DNA from: Canis aureus
Taxonomy: Eukaryota; Chordata; Mammalia; Carnivora; Canidae
NCBI RefSeq assembly: GCF_053574225.1
Contig: NC_135615.1
Location: forward strand, 53,877,520 to 53,941,519
Length of the DNA: 64,000 nt
Direction of reading: 5' to 3'
Every line of letters starts with the position of its first letter. Position 1 is the first letter of the stretch. Positions 1-12,109 of this stretch are shown one piece after another. The notes beneath the pieces are model-generated. The model was not told the origin of the DNA. It saw only the letters and a program-made list of their open reading frames with translations, and ran no database searches. The translations under genes and the position numbers were made by a program.

Positions 1-1465
1 CATATTTGCTAGTTTCAAACTTAATACAAAGCTGCAGGAATCTAAACAGTGTTGTACTAGCATAAAGACCGACATATAGACCAATGGACTAGAATAGAAA
101 GTTCAGAAGTAAACCCCCATCCACCTGGTCACATGATGTTTGTTTAACAAGAGTGGTAAGACCATTGAATGGATAAGAATAGTCTCTTTAATAAAGCTTT
201 AGGGAAATTGGATATCCATGTACAAAAGAATGAAGTTGAACCCTTATCTTATACCATATACAAAAATTAACTCAAAATGGATCAAAGACCTAAATGTAAG
301 ACCTAAAACAAAAAATTCTTAGGAGAAAACATAAGGTAAAAGCTTCATAACACTGGACTTGGCAAGAATTTCTTGGATATGACATCAAAAGCACAAGCAA
401 CAAAAGAAAAAAAAGGACAAATTGGACTATATTAAAATTAAAACCTTCTGTACATCGGAGGACACAGTCAACAGCAAAAAGTCAACCTAAAGACCAGGAA
501 AATAGTTGCAAATAATATAACTGATAAGGAGTTAATATCCAGATTATAGAAACTCCTCAACTCAACAACAACAATAATAACAGAATGACCTGATTAGAAA
601 ATGATTAAAGGAGTAAATAGACATTGCTGCGAAGACTTATGTCCACTAAACACATGAAAAGACACTTATGACTAATTGTTAGAGAAATGCAAGTCAAAAC
701 CACCATGACATACCACCTCATACTTATTGTCTTTTATGTATAAAAACAAACAAAAACAAATTAAAAAAAAAAAAGAAAATAGCAAGCATTGGTGAGGATG
801 TGGGGAAATTAGAACCCTGTGCAGGACTGATAGGATTATAAAATGGTACAGCTGCTATGGAAAACAAACAGTACAGTGGTTCCTAAATAAACTAAAAGCT
901 GAATTACCACATGATTCAGTAATTCTGCTTCTGCATATATCAACAGGAATTGAAAGCAGGATCTTGAAGATAAATGTGTCCACCTGTATTCTTAGCAGCA
1001 CTATTCACTGTAGCAAAGAGGTAGAAGCACCTCAAGTGTCCATTGACGGATAAGTGGCTAAACAAAATGTGACATATATTTACAATGGAATATTATTCAG
1101 CATTAAAAAGTAAGAAAATTTTGGCACCTGCTATAACAGAAAAACCTTGAGGACATTATGCTAAGTGGAATAAGCCAATTACAGTAAGGCAAATACTGTA
1201 TAATTCCTCTTGTACAGAGTACCTAGAATAGTCAGATTCATAGAAAGAGAACACTATAGTAGTTTCCAAGGGCTGGAGGGAGGGGAAATTGTCAAGTTGT
1301 TAATTAATGAGTATATTTCAGTTTTGCAAGCTAAAAATTTCTGGAAATTGGGTGTACAAAGATGTGAATATATTTACCACTTCTGTACAATTAGAAATGC
1401 TAAAATGGTAAAGTGTTATGAGTTTTTATGTCAATTAAAAGTAAAAATAAGAAAAAAATACATTC
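1..1465 (+). mobile_element. LINE-1 (L1M-type), 3' part, cut by window start
   Basis: The first ~300 bases match the degenerate C-terminal end of L1 ORF2 in sense orientation, with in-frame stops. A long A-rich 3' UTR follows, with the familiar L1 stretches 'ggtgaggatgtggggaaa' near 790 and 'tacaatggaatattattcag' near 1081. The copy is old: many substitutions, no clear poly(A) tail, no target-site duplication. The body lies upstream of the window. Family identity is confident; the subfamily is not resolved. Confidence 0.85.
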
Positions 1466-1855
1466 AATACCATCATCTATTCACATCTTTTACACCCCAC
1501 TCTCAGAGATGTTTATGTAATTAATGTACCTGAGAAAATTAAAATTGGCACATTTGTTGATATAAACATAGATTTGATCTATTCATGAGTAGAAAAACAT
1601 ATGGCTCATTTGCATAAACAACTACTCATTTTTATATTAATTTATTTTTCTTATGTTTTTAATTAAAACATGTATGGAGGAAAAATGTGATTTCAATAAT
1701 TATTACTAACATATTATTATTTAAATATCATAAAGCATAAGCACAAGAGTTTAAAGAATATGAATATTTTATGAAGTAATAAGCTGAAAAATAGGATTAA
1801 GATTATTTATAGCCAGGAATAGTTATTAGAGAGTTGAAGTAATTTTCTAGGTAAT

Positions 1856-2039
1856 TTTTTTAAAGGTTTTATTTATTTATTTATTCATGAGAGACATAGA
1901 GAGAGAGAGGCAGAGACACAGGCAGAGGGAGAAGCAGGCTCCATGCAGGGAGCCCGACGTGGGACTTGATCGTGGGTCTCCAGGATCACACCCTGGGCTT
2001 GAAGAGAGGTGCTAAATGGCTGAGCCACCCGGGGATCCC
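1856..2039 (-). mobile_element. SINEC (canid tRNA-derived SINE), full length
   Basis: Read on the minus strand it has the tRNA-like head with TGGCTCAG box A, the GATC-containing box B region, a short (CT)n block and an AATAAATAAA-rich tail. It is flanked by a 15-bp target-site duplication with one mismatch (1841-1855 and 2040-2054, core aattttctag). The well-kept duplication points to a fairly recent insertion. Confidence 0.95.
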
Positions 2040-2354
2040 AATTTTCTAGATAATTCAGTTAAAAATCACTGCTGTTGAAAAAAATTCTTGAGAGTTAATA
2101 GTCCATATTCTATACCAGTTAAACCCAGTGGGTAATTATCTAATCTACTCTTCATCTTAACTCTATAGCTACAGATAAAGTTTAAACTTCTCACATTAAT
2201 CAAATGGATTTGAGAATTGCAGTTTTATTATTATTGTCACAATAAGCAGCTCTCTCACCAAAGTTAGATTTATCTCTCTTTCTTTTAAGAGAATTTCTTT
2301 TCTCCATTGAAAGAGGATTGTTGGCTTCTTTGTCAAATATTAGTTAATAGTATA

Positions 2355-3150
2355 TTCTTTTTAAATTTTATTTTATTTCCACTATGGTTAATATACAGTG
2401 TTATATTAGTTTCAGGTGTACAATATAGTGATTCTTCAATTCCATATATTACTCAGTGCTCATCAGGATAAGTGTACTCTTTAATCCCCCCCTCACCTAT
2501 TTTATCCATCCTCCCACCCACCTCCTTTCTGATAATTATCTGTTCTCTATAGTTAAGAGTCTGTTTTTTGGTTTGTCTTTTTATTTCCTTTGTTCTTTTT
2601 TTTTATTTCTTAAATTTCACATATAAGTGAAATAATATGATATTTGTCTTTCTCTGACTAGCTTATTTTGCATAGCATTATACTCTCTAGATCCATCCAT
2701 ATTATTGCAAATGGCAAGATTTTGGGTTTTTTTTTTAAGATTTTACTTATTTATTCATGAGAGTCACAGAGAGAGAGAAGCAAAGACATAGGCAGAGGGA
2801 GAAGCAGGCTCCCTGTGGGGAGCCCGATGTGGGACTTGATCCTGGGACTCCAGCATCATGCCCTCAGCCAAGGGCAGATGCTCAACCACTGAACCACCCG
2901 GGCATCCCAAGATTTATTCTTCTGATGGCTGAGTAATATTCCATTCTAGGTATATACCACATCTTCTTTCTCCATTCATCAGTTGATGAACATTTAGGCT
3001 CTTTCCATAGTTTGGCTATTGTTGATAATGATGCTACAAACATTCCAAGGGGTATGTGCCCCTTTGACTCACTGTGTTTGTATCCTTTGGATAAATACCT
3101 AGTAAGTGCTAATTGCTGGTTCCTAGGCTTTTCCAAAGTGTTCACTAACT
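2355..3150 (-). mobile_element. LINE-1 3' end, split by a SINE
   Basis: This is an antisense copy of a carnivore L1 3' region. It has the stretches 'gttatattagtttcaggtgt' (2400-2419) and 'ggctgagtaatattccatt' (2927-2945) typical of the family. A younger SINEC at 2725-2908 interrupts it, and the L1 resumes directly after that SINE's target-site duplication. The left end corresponds to the L1 3' end. The right boundary near 3150 is approximate. Confidence 0.85.
2725..2908 (-). mobile_element. SINEC inserted in L1
   Basis: This antisense SINEC has tail, (GA)n, box B and box A regions in order. An 8-bp duplication (caagattt, 2715-2722 and 2908-2915) flanks it. It is nested in the antisense L1, so it is younger than that copy. 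Confidence 0.93.
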
Positions 3151-4277
3151 CAAGGATAAAACAAATGCACCTAGAAAACCTTCCCTGGAGGAGGAGCAAC
3201 CCATTGATACCCATTTGACTAAAGGGCCAAAGGAAGGGAAATGAAATGTTAAGGCAATTTTCAAAGGTTATGGCCAATGAATTTGGTTTGTTGCTCAGAA
3301 TTGTATAGTAGAAAGTGCAAAATCTCTTTCACATGATGGCTTTTGTCATGTTGTGATGGAACACAGAATCAGGAAATTATTTGAAGGATAAAATACAACT
3401 GCCTAAACAGAGCCATACTTTCTTGCTATTCCTTGTTTACTGTACTGTCCCTTTCCCTTAATCTTAACTGATGTCCATGCCTCCAACTTCTTGAAGAATG
3501 CAGTGGGGAGCATTGTTAGTCCTCCTACTTTCAGCCAAAATCTTAAATCAGCCATGCACATCTCAGTGTAACAATCAGACAAGTGTTCATTCATTTACAG
3601 CAAAAACTGACTGAGTGCCTCTCCAGTGCTTATACTGAAGCATAGGACCTCATGCTTTTGTTTCTACTTTGCAGATGGAAATTTTATGGAAGGGGAAGAA
3701 ATCTTTCCATGGGCCCTTGAAATCACAGCTCAACCTGTCCTGGCCCTGACCATCAATGCTTAGGTGTCTGTAAGGCAATAAATGGTGTCTCTATACCAGA
3801 ACAAATTTCCCTCAAGAAGTTCTCTTTCTGGAAAGGACAAGTGTTGTGGCCCTCCAGGACTGTTTGCTCTTTGTAGAACTGAATCGCTCACAACAGAGTT
3901 TTCATGACAAACAGGTCAAAGACCTAGTTTAGGTTTACACCAGCATTCCATAGCACCTCTGTCTCTACAGAACCTCAGGGTGAAAGTCAGCAGTTTCAAG
4001 GCTGTCTCTCTAATAGCTTTGGGCAAAGGGAAACAACTGCATTCCCCAGTGACCTGCACACATGTGTTTATGGTCATAGAAGCTGGGCTTAAAAAAAAAA
4101 AAAAAAGAAGCTGGGCTTACCCCCGGAAGACATTTGTCAGAGTTTGCTCTAGTCGTGGTGTTTTATTTGTGCTGTTTTCCTTTGCCAAGAAATCATCTTC
4201 TTTAAAAAAAAAAAAAAAAAAGTAATCAGTAAGGGAAGGATAAGATACATAATTGTGAAGCTCTAACGATGATAATA
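3151..4277. other. Unique sequence, no gene seen
   Basis: I recognise no gene or interspersed repeat in this stretch apart from the bare poly(A) insertion at 4078-4119 and an A18 run at 4204-4221. Short open frames here match nothing I know. Confidence 0.5.
4078..4119 (+). mobile_element. Orphan poly(A) insertion with target-site duplication
   Basis: The 14-base unit agaagctgggctta occurs at 4078-4091 and again at 4106-4119, sharing its end bases with an uninterrupted run of A (4091-4106) between the copies. A poly(A) run bounded by perfect direct repeats is the footprint of L1-machinery target-primed reverse transcription that copied only the tail of its template. A chance local duplication plus A expansion is the alternative. 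Confidence 0.65.
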
Positions 4278-4279
4278 GT

Positions 4280-4490
4280 AATGAGAATGATGCTGATGAT
4301 AGCTAACCCTGTTTCACACTCACAGTGTAACAGGCATGTGCTCTCTGGGCTTTACACATTACTATTCAGAATGGTTCTCTTAACACATTTATGAAGTAAG
4401 ATAATATTAGCATTTCTGATGGACTAATGAGGAAACTGAGGTAGATAACTTCACAATACTGAACCCAAACCTTGTAGCTAGTAGGTTATA
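4280..4490 (-). mobile_element. MIR SINE, antisense
   Basis: The order of motifs matches MIR read backwards: tttacaca, then 'gaggaaactgaggtag' (near 4430), then a degraded 'gtagctagtaggtta' block (4476-4490). The copy is old and diverged, with soft ends. Confidence 0.65.
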
Positions 4491-4769
4491 CATATAAAAA
4501 TTAGTTCTCACCAAAATAAATTCTAAGCAATTTAAGCAGTTAGATGCACAACATGAGATCAGAGAAGAAATAACTAGAAGGGAGCTTTTAAAAATATGTT
4601 TATCATGTCTAACAATGTGATGTGTTTTCTAGGCATGCGTACAGGTAGAAGAAATCACGAATATATCCAAAGACCTATTTTTAACTTCTAAGTGTCTAAA
4701 AGTATATATATAATTAGGAAGCAGACTGTTTTTTAAAAGCCAAAAATATTCTTAATGATTAATGCCTTC

Positions 4770-4904
4770 AATATGTAAAGTGCTCATGCTTCAAAAAGAA
4801 AAACAGCAATACCCTGAAAGATAAATAGTCAAAGAATAGGAACAGACAATTCACAAAAGAAAAAATAAGCAGTCCTCGTACTATATGAAAAAGAATGATA
4901 ACAC
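4770..4904 (+). mobile_element. Old L1M fragment, sense
   Basis: It resembles the L1 segment encoding and following the end of ORF2 ('gacaattcacaaaagaa' near 4845, then 'tatgaaaaagaatgataac'). It probably belongs to the same copy that resumes near 5390, split by later insertions. Confidence 0.5.
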
Positions 4905-5090
4905 TCTTATTTAGTTACTACTCTAGGTCAAGAACTGTGCTCAATACTTTCATTATCTTATTAAATCTTTAAAACAACTGTATATGATGCATGCCCAAGA
5001 TCTCAAAGCCAGTAAGTAGCAAGACTGGAAATCCAAGTCTGACCAACTTCAAACCCATAACTTAACCATAAAGCTGTACACTTCATCAAT
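4905..5090 (-). mobile_element. MIR SINE, antisense, within L1M
   Basis: Diverged MIR pattern in reverse: 'gaactgtgctcaatac' (4931-4946), 'attaaatctttaaaac', then 'agccagtaagtagcaagac' near 5010. It lies between two fragments of a sense L1M copy. Confidence 0.6.
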
Positions 5091-5389
5091 GGTATGCTGG
5101 CACCAGCTCATGCCCACCCACTGGAGTCTACTGTATGTGCCTCTTCCAGCTCTCTTTGTACCCTTGTCTTGGTGGTAGCTTGATGAGAATATTGATACCA
5201 CAGCAATCAGCATATGCTACAAATGTAGCCCCCTCATAAAACTACTTGTTAAATATTTCTCGGCACATGGCTTACTGTCTCCCTAGAACTGAACATAGGA
5301 GCTTTAAGAATCATGTTCCAGGACCCGAACAGAGGAACTTTATCAAAGCACAAGTAATATTGCTGAACTGTTTTCCCAAATGTCAACCT

Positions 5390-5808
5390 TATCACTCAAA
5401 TGTGAACTAAAATAAGTTAGAATACCACATTTGTCTACAAATTAGCAGATATTAAAAGAGAACAATGGTAAATCAAATCAAGATACCAAAGGCATGTAAG
5501 TTAGTTCAACCTGCATGGAAAAGCATCTGGTACTGTATCTCAAGGTTCTTTAAGAAGCTCATCTATTTCAATGTCATAATCTCATTCCTGGAAATCAGGA
5601 GGAAATTCTCAGTGCCACAGACAATGACCTGTGTGTAATGATGTTCATTTCACCATTGCTTAGTGTAAAACTTTGGAAACTGCAAACTACTTAAATAGCT
5701 AACAGTAGGACAACTGTTCAGCAGGTGTGCAGCAATCATGTGATGAGATGTAGTAAAGCTATCTAAAAAATGAAATTTTTAAAGATTTTATTTATTTATT
5801 CATTAGAG

Positions 5809-5851
<43 letters not shown>

Positions 5852-6300
5852 CAGAGACACAGGCAGAGGGAGAAGCAGACTCCATGCAAGGAGCCCAATG
5901 CGGGAGTCAATCCCGGGATCACAACCTGAGCCAAAGGCAGATGCTCAACCACTGAGCCACCCAGGTGTCCCTAAAAAATGATTTTTCAATTCAAAAACAT
6001 TATAAAATGATGTACAAAATGATCCATGTTACTCAAAATATGTTTTTCACCTACATACATCTTTTTGTTATATACCACAGCGAAGTTTTGCATGTTTCTT
6101 CATAGAAGTCCTGCATATATTTGATCATATCTGCATCTGTACCTAGAATGTGTGTACATATAGTACATATATTACAAATAATGTATGTGACATTGAGATA
6201 TTTTTGCATATGTATATATACACATATATTTCTAAAATAAACAAATGGAAATGTATATCATGCTTACAGAATTAAAGTCTGAATATTATAAAAATATTAA
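5390..6300 (+). mobile_element. Old L1M 3' region, sense, split by a SINE
   Basis: It follows the layout of an L1M 3' end: a degraded 'caaattagcagatat' block (5439-5453), 'atgttcatttcaccattgct' (5641-5660), and 'ttggaaactgcaaactactt' (5673-5692, the common 'naaactacctaaatg' motif). A SINEC at 5775-5970 interrupts it. An AT-rich tail continues to about 6300. Subfamily and right edge are uncertain. Confidence 0.6.
5775..5970 (-). mobile_element. SINEC with long (GA)n, inserted in L1M
   Basis: Full-length antisense SINEC with an (AC)n(AG)n block of about 40 bases, intact box B and box A regions, and an 11-bp duplication (ctaaaaaatga, 5763-5773 and 5971-5981). The purine microsatellite is the SINE's own (CT)n expanded. 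Confidence 0.94.
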
Positions 6301-7100
6301 TTCTTCACAAGTCAATGTGCAAGTTTAATGAAATATAAAAAGAAATCTAAAATACATTTCCAATAGAATTTTTCATTTTTGGGCTTGATTAAATGATTCT
6401 GTAGTTCATCTGTAAAGTTAGGTGAGATGACAAATAATTCTCTTATTTAGGAGTTTTATTTTCCAGATTTCATAGAATGAGCATATATCACTTCTATATC
6501 TGAAAAAAACCTTAATAATAAATAATGATAATATAAATGTTTGATGCATATTAATAAGCACATAATGAAGTCTTTAGAATTGATATAGTCTTTCATATCT
6601 GTGGACCTTGAGATGAGGACCATATAAGAAGAAGAAAGCAAGTACCACAAATCTCAAGGAGAGAGATCTTTTCTATCAGGGACCTGGGGAGTCAAGAAAG
6701 TCACTATTATCCATACCTGAGGTGACCATTTGAGCAACACACTATACTCAGGGCTTGAATCTGTTCACTTGAAGTTGAGATGGTGAGCCTTCTGCCCTCT
6801 GGGAAAGCTTATTATCACTCATTATTTGAAGCCCATTGGAAACACTCCAAATTTATTGAGGGTTAGCAGCTCCCACTCCTACAGAAATGATTTTTTTTTA
6901 GGTGTCTGCCTTTGCCCTTTCTTAGGGAAGGTGCTGCTTTCAGCTTTGAGAGGGTTAAAAATAAAATGCCTAATAATATATCATGAAAATAGTTAAAATC
7001 TTGAGAGCAGTGACAGTGGCCTTAGGATTCCTGTCTAGATTAGTTTATTTCCCCCTTGAGTAAACATTGAAACCAAATGCAAGTTTTGCAATAGAGGCAA
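6301..7100. other. AT-rich unique sequence, no gene seen
   Basis: No repeat family or gene recognised. Open frames are short and without recognisable similarity. Confidence 0.45.
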
Positions 7101-7104
7101 CCTT

Positions 7105-7200
7105 GTGTACAGGAAATAGCATGGAATCTGAAGTCCAAAGACCTGGTTTGAGTCACATCTCCCCCTCTGTCTAATGGGATGATGTGAAGTAAGCCAGTAA
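7105..7200 (+). mobile_element. MIR fragment, sense
   Basis: 'aatagcatggaatctgaagt' (7117-7136) followed by 'gacctggtttgagtcaca' is the MIR head and core in sense orientation. The 3' half is missing or too diverged to see. Confidence 0.6.
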
Positions 7201-7224
7201 ACTGTACATTTTTTTCACATCATT

Positions 7225-7720
7225 CACTCATTCAGTCAACCAGTATATATTGCTGCCCTACCACATATCAAGCACTGTCTCAGCACTAGAAATCAGTAGA
7301 GATAAAAAGCCCTTACCGATGCAGATCTTACATTTTAGTTGCAGACACAGACAGCACCATCAAAATAACCAAACAAGGATTCATATAACTGTAAGGTTGT
7401 TAAAACTGCTTGCAGAAAATTTAGGGTAGGGTAATAAATAGAACATGTAGGGAGGGAAGGGAGTGGATAGGAAGAGTTGTTTGATGACCTTGTCAGGAAA
7501 GCCTTTCTAAGGTTGTGATATTCAAGCAAAAAGTCAACCCAGGGAGCTAGCCCTGGAAAGACTAGGGGAGAGCCTTGAGGTAGAAGTACAAGTGCAAAGG
7601 CCCACAGCTGAGGAAGGAACATCTAGAAGGCTGGCATAGCTAGAGTGGGTAAGCAAAGGGAGAAGTTGGTAAGCGACAAGGTCAGACTGACCTCACCACA
7701 GAGTAGTCACAGAGATGAAC
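7225..7720 (-). mobile_element. L2 (LINE-2), antisense 3' part
   Basis: It starts with the reverse complement of the L2 3' tail ('cactcattcagtcaaccagt', 7224-7243). It continues through 'aggaaagcctttctaag' (7495-7511) and 'caagtgcaaaggcccac' (7589-7605). On the minus strand the latter encodes the decayed C-terminal end of the CR1/L2 reverse-transcriptase protein. Frames are broken. Confidence 0.75.
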
Positions 7721-7724
7721 CAGT

Positions 7725-9690
7725 GTGTGAGGATGGCTACAGGGGCCAAGACATTGTCTGTACTACCTCTGTTGACTAAGTAGGAGGAGTTCTTTGTTTG
7801 GACAGAAGGAAATTTAGCAGCTGAGATTTTCCTTGAGAGGTCTTGCCAACCCCAGTTCATTCGGGCATCAGTAGAGGCTACAGCATATTCCATACAAGGT
7901 GTTTGTTTTCTGTGCAGAACCCGTCTGGGTCAGCAGCTGGCCAGGACCAACAGCTGGTCCCTTCATGCAGTAGGCATTTGGCACACAGGGGTGTACTTTA
8001 GCCATTCAGACTTGGGATGTCACATACAGGAACAAATACCTGATGGCATAAGACTTTGCTGGGAAGCCTTTCACAATGTGTGGAATGGTATAAAGAAAAT
8101 GTGTATGAGGACAGCTTCACTTCTGATTGTATGTGGCTGTAAATGGGCAACACTTATTATTTAACCTTTATTGTGCCCTTTCTAGCTGGGCTCAACTGCA
8201 TGTCTTGTATCTGACGTAATCTCTCATCTGCTTGACATTTGGAGAGTTATGATCAGTAGAGAATGATGTGGGAAACCAGTCTCAATCATAATCACCCTTT
8301 CCCACAGTCTAAAAGGGAGTAAGATTCACTTAGTTTAGCATTTGACAGCATAATGCAGGGTTCTCAGACTTGCCTCTCTTCCCAGACCGTCACCTCCCTT
8401 CTACTACTCTGCCATTAGTCTTGACCTTGCTGCTCTTTCTCTTGTCACTGCTACTCTGCCTACCTCTTCCTGCTGTCCCAGATCACACTGTACTTTCCTG
8501 GGGTCAATTCCTCTGTGCAGAAGTGTGGGAAGAGGAGGGAGAGGCCGCTCTGCTCAATCCGCAGGGTACTGTTGTCTCAATGTCATGATGTGGAAATACC
8601 TGCCTGTTTGCAGGATCTCCAGGCCACTGTGATCCGAGAGCACAGAACCTTTCCTAAACCTTGGTCTCAGAGAGTGCATGGGAGACCTACAAAAGTTCAA
8701 GTGGACTTGAAAGCTTTTCAAATATGCTTTCCTGTTGTTAATCTGCACATTCATCTGCACATCTGGCTTGGAAAATCTCAAGCCACAAGATCAGCTCTGT
8801 TTAGGGTGACTGGTTTGCCACTGCAGTAAAGCCGAATACAAACATGGACGAAGAGGCTGCTGGTACCCATTTGTGATGATGATGGTACCTCATCAAAGTG
8901 GGAGGTGAAACGTTAGAATCCCTAGACACTTCAAGTACACCCAGCCTGGAGAAACCGTAACAAAACATAAAAGAAAGCCAGCATCGCCATTAGCCACTCA
9001 TCCCCTCAAAGCCTCTGGTGCTGAGCCAGCAATTAAGACTGCCGATTTGTCTTCCAGGTCCCACTGATCTTCCCGGGAAGGAAATGGACAGCTGTCACAC
9101 TCTGGCCCACTAGGCATTGGTTGCCAACTGGGAAAGTCATCAGAAAACTTCCTTGAAATGGTCATTGGGTAAGTCATTTGGATATTGCTCTCAGCTACAT
9201 CTGTTCCTCATACTGAGAGTCAGTGTGTTGGTTTCCTAAGGGCTGGCTCTTAAATCTACCATATCTTGTTTTAATAATGAACACAATCAGATTTGTTTGG
9301 ACTTTGGAAAATTATACCCCCTGAAGCCCCAATTTTTTCATGCAGGTAGAGTCTAATAAAACAATTTTTAGGGGTAGAATGAAAGGTCCAGAGATGGGCA
9401 GTGTTACAGTAAGGCCACATGCTTCCTGGTGGATAGTAGAAGCAAAAGAGCACAGCGTAGAGGCTGCCAGCATGGCCCTCCCCATGTGCTCACTGATTAT
9501 GTAAAGTCCTCCCTCAAGAATTTTGTTTTTCATGTCAACAGCTTGTGGCTACTTCTCTCTCATTCTTCCACCTTGTTATTGTTTTACTACAATTGTAGTC
9601 CCCTGCCCTGCAGTGAGGCCACCAAGAGTCTAAGCTCTGACTTTACAGGAGTAGAGGCCTCCGACCCCAATCCTTTAGATACTTCCTCTT
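7725..9690. other. Unique sequence, no gene seen
   Basis: About 2 kb without a recognised repeat. A pyrimidine-rich stretch lies at 8360-8500. Open frames of 60-104 codons overlap each other on both strands between 8370 and 8830, but none resembles a known protein or has exon-like borders I would defend. Confidence 0.5.
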
Positions 9691-9694
9691 GTTC

Positions 9695-10640
9695 CATTCA
9701 CTCCAACAAATATTTACCAAAAGCCAGCTGGTATTAGCAGTGGGACTAACAAAAGTTAGTTAGTTTACCCCTGCTTCAGCGGATCTTAGAGTCTAGCAGG
9801 AGAAGGCGGACACATAGCAGGTAATGTTAATAGTTTCAGCACAGCATGTTAAGTGCTGAACTAGAAATCTGCCCCCTGTGGTGTGGGAGCCCAGCGAAGA
9901 GAGTGCCACAGCTCAGCCTGAAAGTTCAGGGAAGATTTCATGTCAGAGATTATGACTAAATCAGGTCTTGAGGGATAAGCAATATTAAAAGAAATGGGAA
10001 AGGTGTTCCAGATAGAGGAATGAGTATAGTTTAAGCCAGGGCAGAAAGTCATAAAATAGCATAGGGCCTGCAGAGAATCATAAATAGTTGATATTATTTA
10101 AGCATAAAGTGTGAGTCAAGAAGCAACAGGTGGTAAAGTTGAAGAGATTGGTAGGAAAGTGCCAGGCGCTGAGGACCTTGCAGGCCAGGCAAAATAACCT
10201 GAATTCTCTGCGTGGTATATAGTTTTTGAATGTATTGAAGTAGTGAACGATGTGGTCAGATGTAAATGTTAGATAATTTTTTAAATGTCTTGACATATGG
10301 CTTCCAGGGGAGTAATACTGAGTAATACTTCCAGGAGATGAGTTATGCAGTCCAGTGTAGAGATGATGAGTGGGCATGGAGATAGAGGGTGAAATTGAGA
10401 AATTGTTGACATGGTGATTAATTGACTAGGTGTTGGAGAGGTAAGAAGGAAGGATACGTTGAAAGTAACTCGGGTTTCCACACCCTGGCAGGGTAGATAG
10501 TGGAGCTATCAGTTGGATTAGGTATATAAATGAATGTGTTTGGAGGTACATTTGCCATGTAAGAGGCAGTGGGAGTGCAAAGCACACAGGTACCGTTCAT
10601 GGAAATTATCTCTGATAGTGATTTGCAAGCTAGTGTTAAA
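9695..10640 (-). mobile_element. L2 (LINE-2), antisense, long copy
   Basis: It begins near the reversed 3' tail (tccaacaaatatttacc, 9702-9718). It runs through 'gggaaaggtgttccagatag' (9997-10016) and 'gaggaccttgcaggccagg' (10171-10189). Past 10380 it includes a more internal part ('agctatcagttgg' near 10510). The corresponding minus-strand protein is the C-terminal reverse-transcriptase region, broken by stops and frameshifts. Confidence 0.75.
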
Positions 10641-10915
10641 GATTTCAAGGAGAGGATTTTTAAGTCACAGAAGCAGCTTATCCTAGAAGTTTGCTAAGCT
10701 TTCTAAAAAGAAAAAACAAAGTAAAAATATGCAGAGATGAATCTCTGATTTGGAAATACTTCGAGTGCTGTTCTCCCCATGAACCCCTGCTCTCCCACAT
10801 CCACCCCTTGATGTCCTTTAGTCACCATGTCGTTAGAAACGTAATGTAATGTAATGTCCTGTAAGTCCTAAGTTCCATTGACAGAACTATGAGAATTTAA
10901 AATATTCCTCTCCCA

Positions 10916-11080
10916 GGATGCCAGGGTGTCTCATTCGGGTAAGTGGCCAGCTCTTGGTTTTGGTTCAAGTCATAATCTCAAGGTGGTAGCATTGAGCCCC
11001 ATAGCAGGCTCCACACTCAGTGGGGAGTCTGCTTGAGGATTCTCTCTATCTCTCAAATAATAAATAATCTTAAAAAAAAA
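10916..11080 (+). mobile_element. Older SINEC subtype, sense
   Basis: Diverged head (ccagggtgtctcattcggg), then the 'cactcagtggggagtctgct' motif of older carnivore SINEs, a short CT block, AATAATAAATAATC and A9. A perfect 9-bp duplication cctctccca (10907-10915 and 11081-11089) flanks it. Confidence 0.88.
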
Positions 11081-11496
11081 CCTCTCCCATTTTGGACTTT
11101 TCCGTTATGGTATTATGGAAAATTGGTCAGAATGCAGTTTCCTATCCTCTTTGTTGTAACTTCCATTTCTTTAAATCTTTCTGTTGTTCTGTCACTATCT
11201 ACATCTATATCTATCTATTATATCTCGCTCAAGAATTAGAACTCACAAATTTCTGACACTATAGTAAAAATCGGTTGCATTTGCTTGTTTACAGAGGAAG
11301 TTCACTAGCGATAACCTTTTGTCCCTTTGGCCTTCTCTTCCTTCACAACTTCAGTTTTCCTTTGAAGATTTAAGTAATTCTGTTTGAAGCATAAAAATTA
11401 TGCTTGACAAAGAAATACTAAGTTTTATTGCCAGAGGTGTGATTAGGCAGGTGGATGAACTACAGTAGCTGGATTTAAGTCAAGCTGCCCTTTGGA

Positions 11497-12103
11497 CTAG
11501 CACTATGGAATGAAAATACAATGTAAGCCATAATACATAATCCTAAATTTTCTGGTGGTCACAATAAAAAAGTAAAAAGAAAGAGATTAATTAATTTTAA
11601 GTGTTTTATTTAACCCAATATATCCAAAATATTATCATGATTTCCACATTTAATCAGTACAAGTATTTATTAATAAGGCTGATTTTTTTATACAAAATGT
11701 TCTGTTTCTGGTATGTGTTTTCCACTTAGAGCACATTTCAGTTTAGATACTAAGTTTTCATCAGAAACCTGTGATCTGTATTAGCTGTCATGAAATTAAA
11801 TTTGAAAAAGTACATTCGTGTACCCAAGGAATTATTATTTTTTTAAAGATTTTATTTATTTATTCATGAGAGACACACAGAGAGAGGAAGTGACAGGCAG
11901 AGGGAGAAGCAAGCTCCATGCAGGGAGCCCGATGTGGGACTCGATCCCGGGACTCCAGGATCACGACCTGGGCCGAAGGCAGGCGCTCAATCACTGAGCC
12001 ACCCAGGTGTCCCCCAAGTTATTCTAAACCTATTTAAAATTTTATAGTTGCACACTGTGTTTTATGCTCGTGGCCACCCGTGACTCCTGTGTGGGGCAGA
12101 GTA
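11497..12103. mobile_element. hAT-type DNA transposon (MER family), split by a SINE
   Basis: The sequence tracks a common mammalian hAT repeat: 'ggaatgaaaatacaatg' (11507-11523), 'atttaacccaatatatcc' (11609-11626), 'ggtatgtgttttccactta', and a right end 'tcctgtgtggggcagagtag' (12086-12105) like the usual '...ggacagcgcag'. A SINEC at 11831-12012 splits it. The exact MER name and orientation are not settled. Confidence 0.6.
11831..12012 (-). mobile_element. SINEC inserted in hAT element
   Basis: Full-length antisense SINEC with clean tail, (GA)n, GGGACTCGATCCC box B region and GAGCCACC head. The flanks cccaag/ttatt repeat imperfectly on both sides. The host hAT sequence resumes immediately after it. 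Confidence 0.93.
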
Positions 12104-12109
12104 GTGGTA

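Noticed and set aside
10848..10862. (TAATG)3 tandem
   Set aside because: Only three units; too short to be more than chance.
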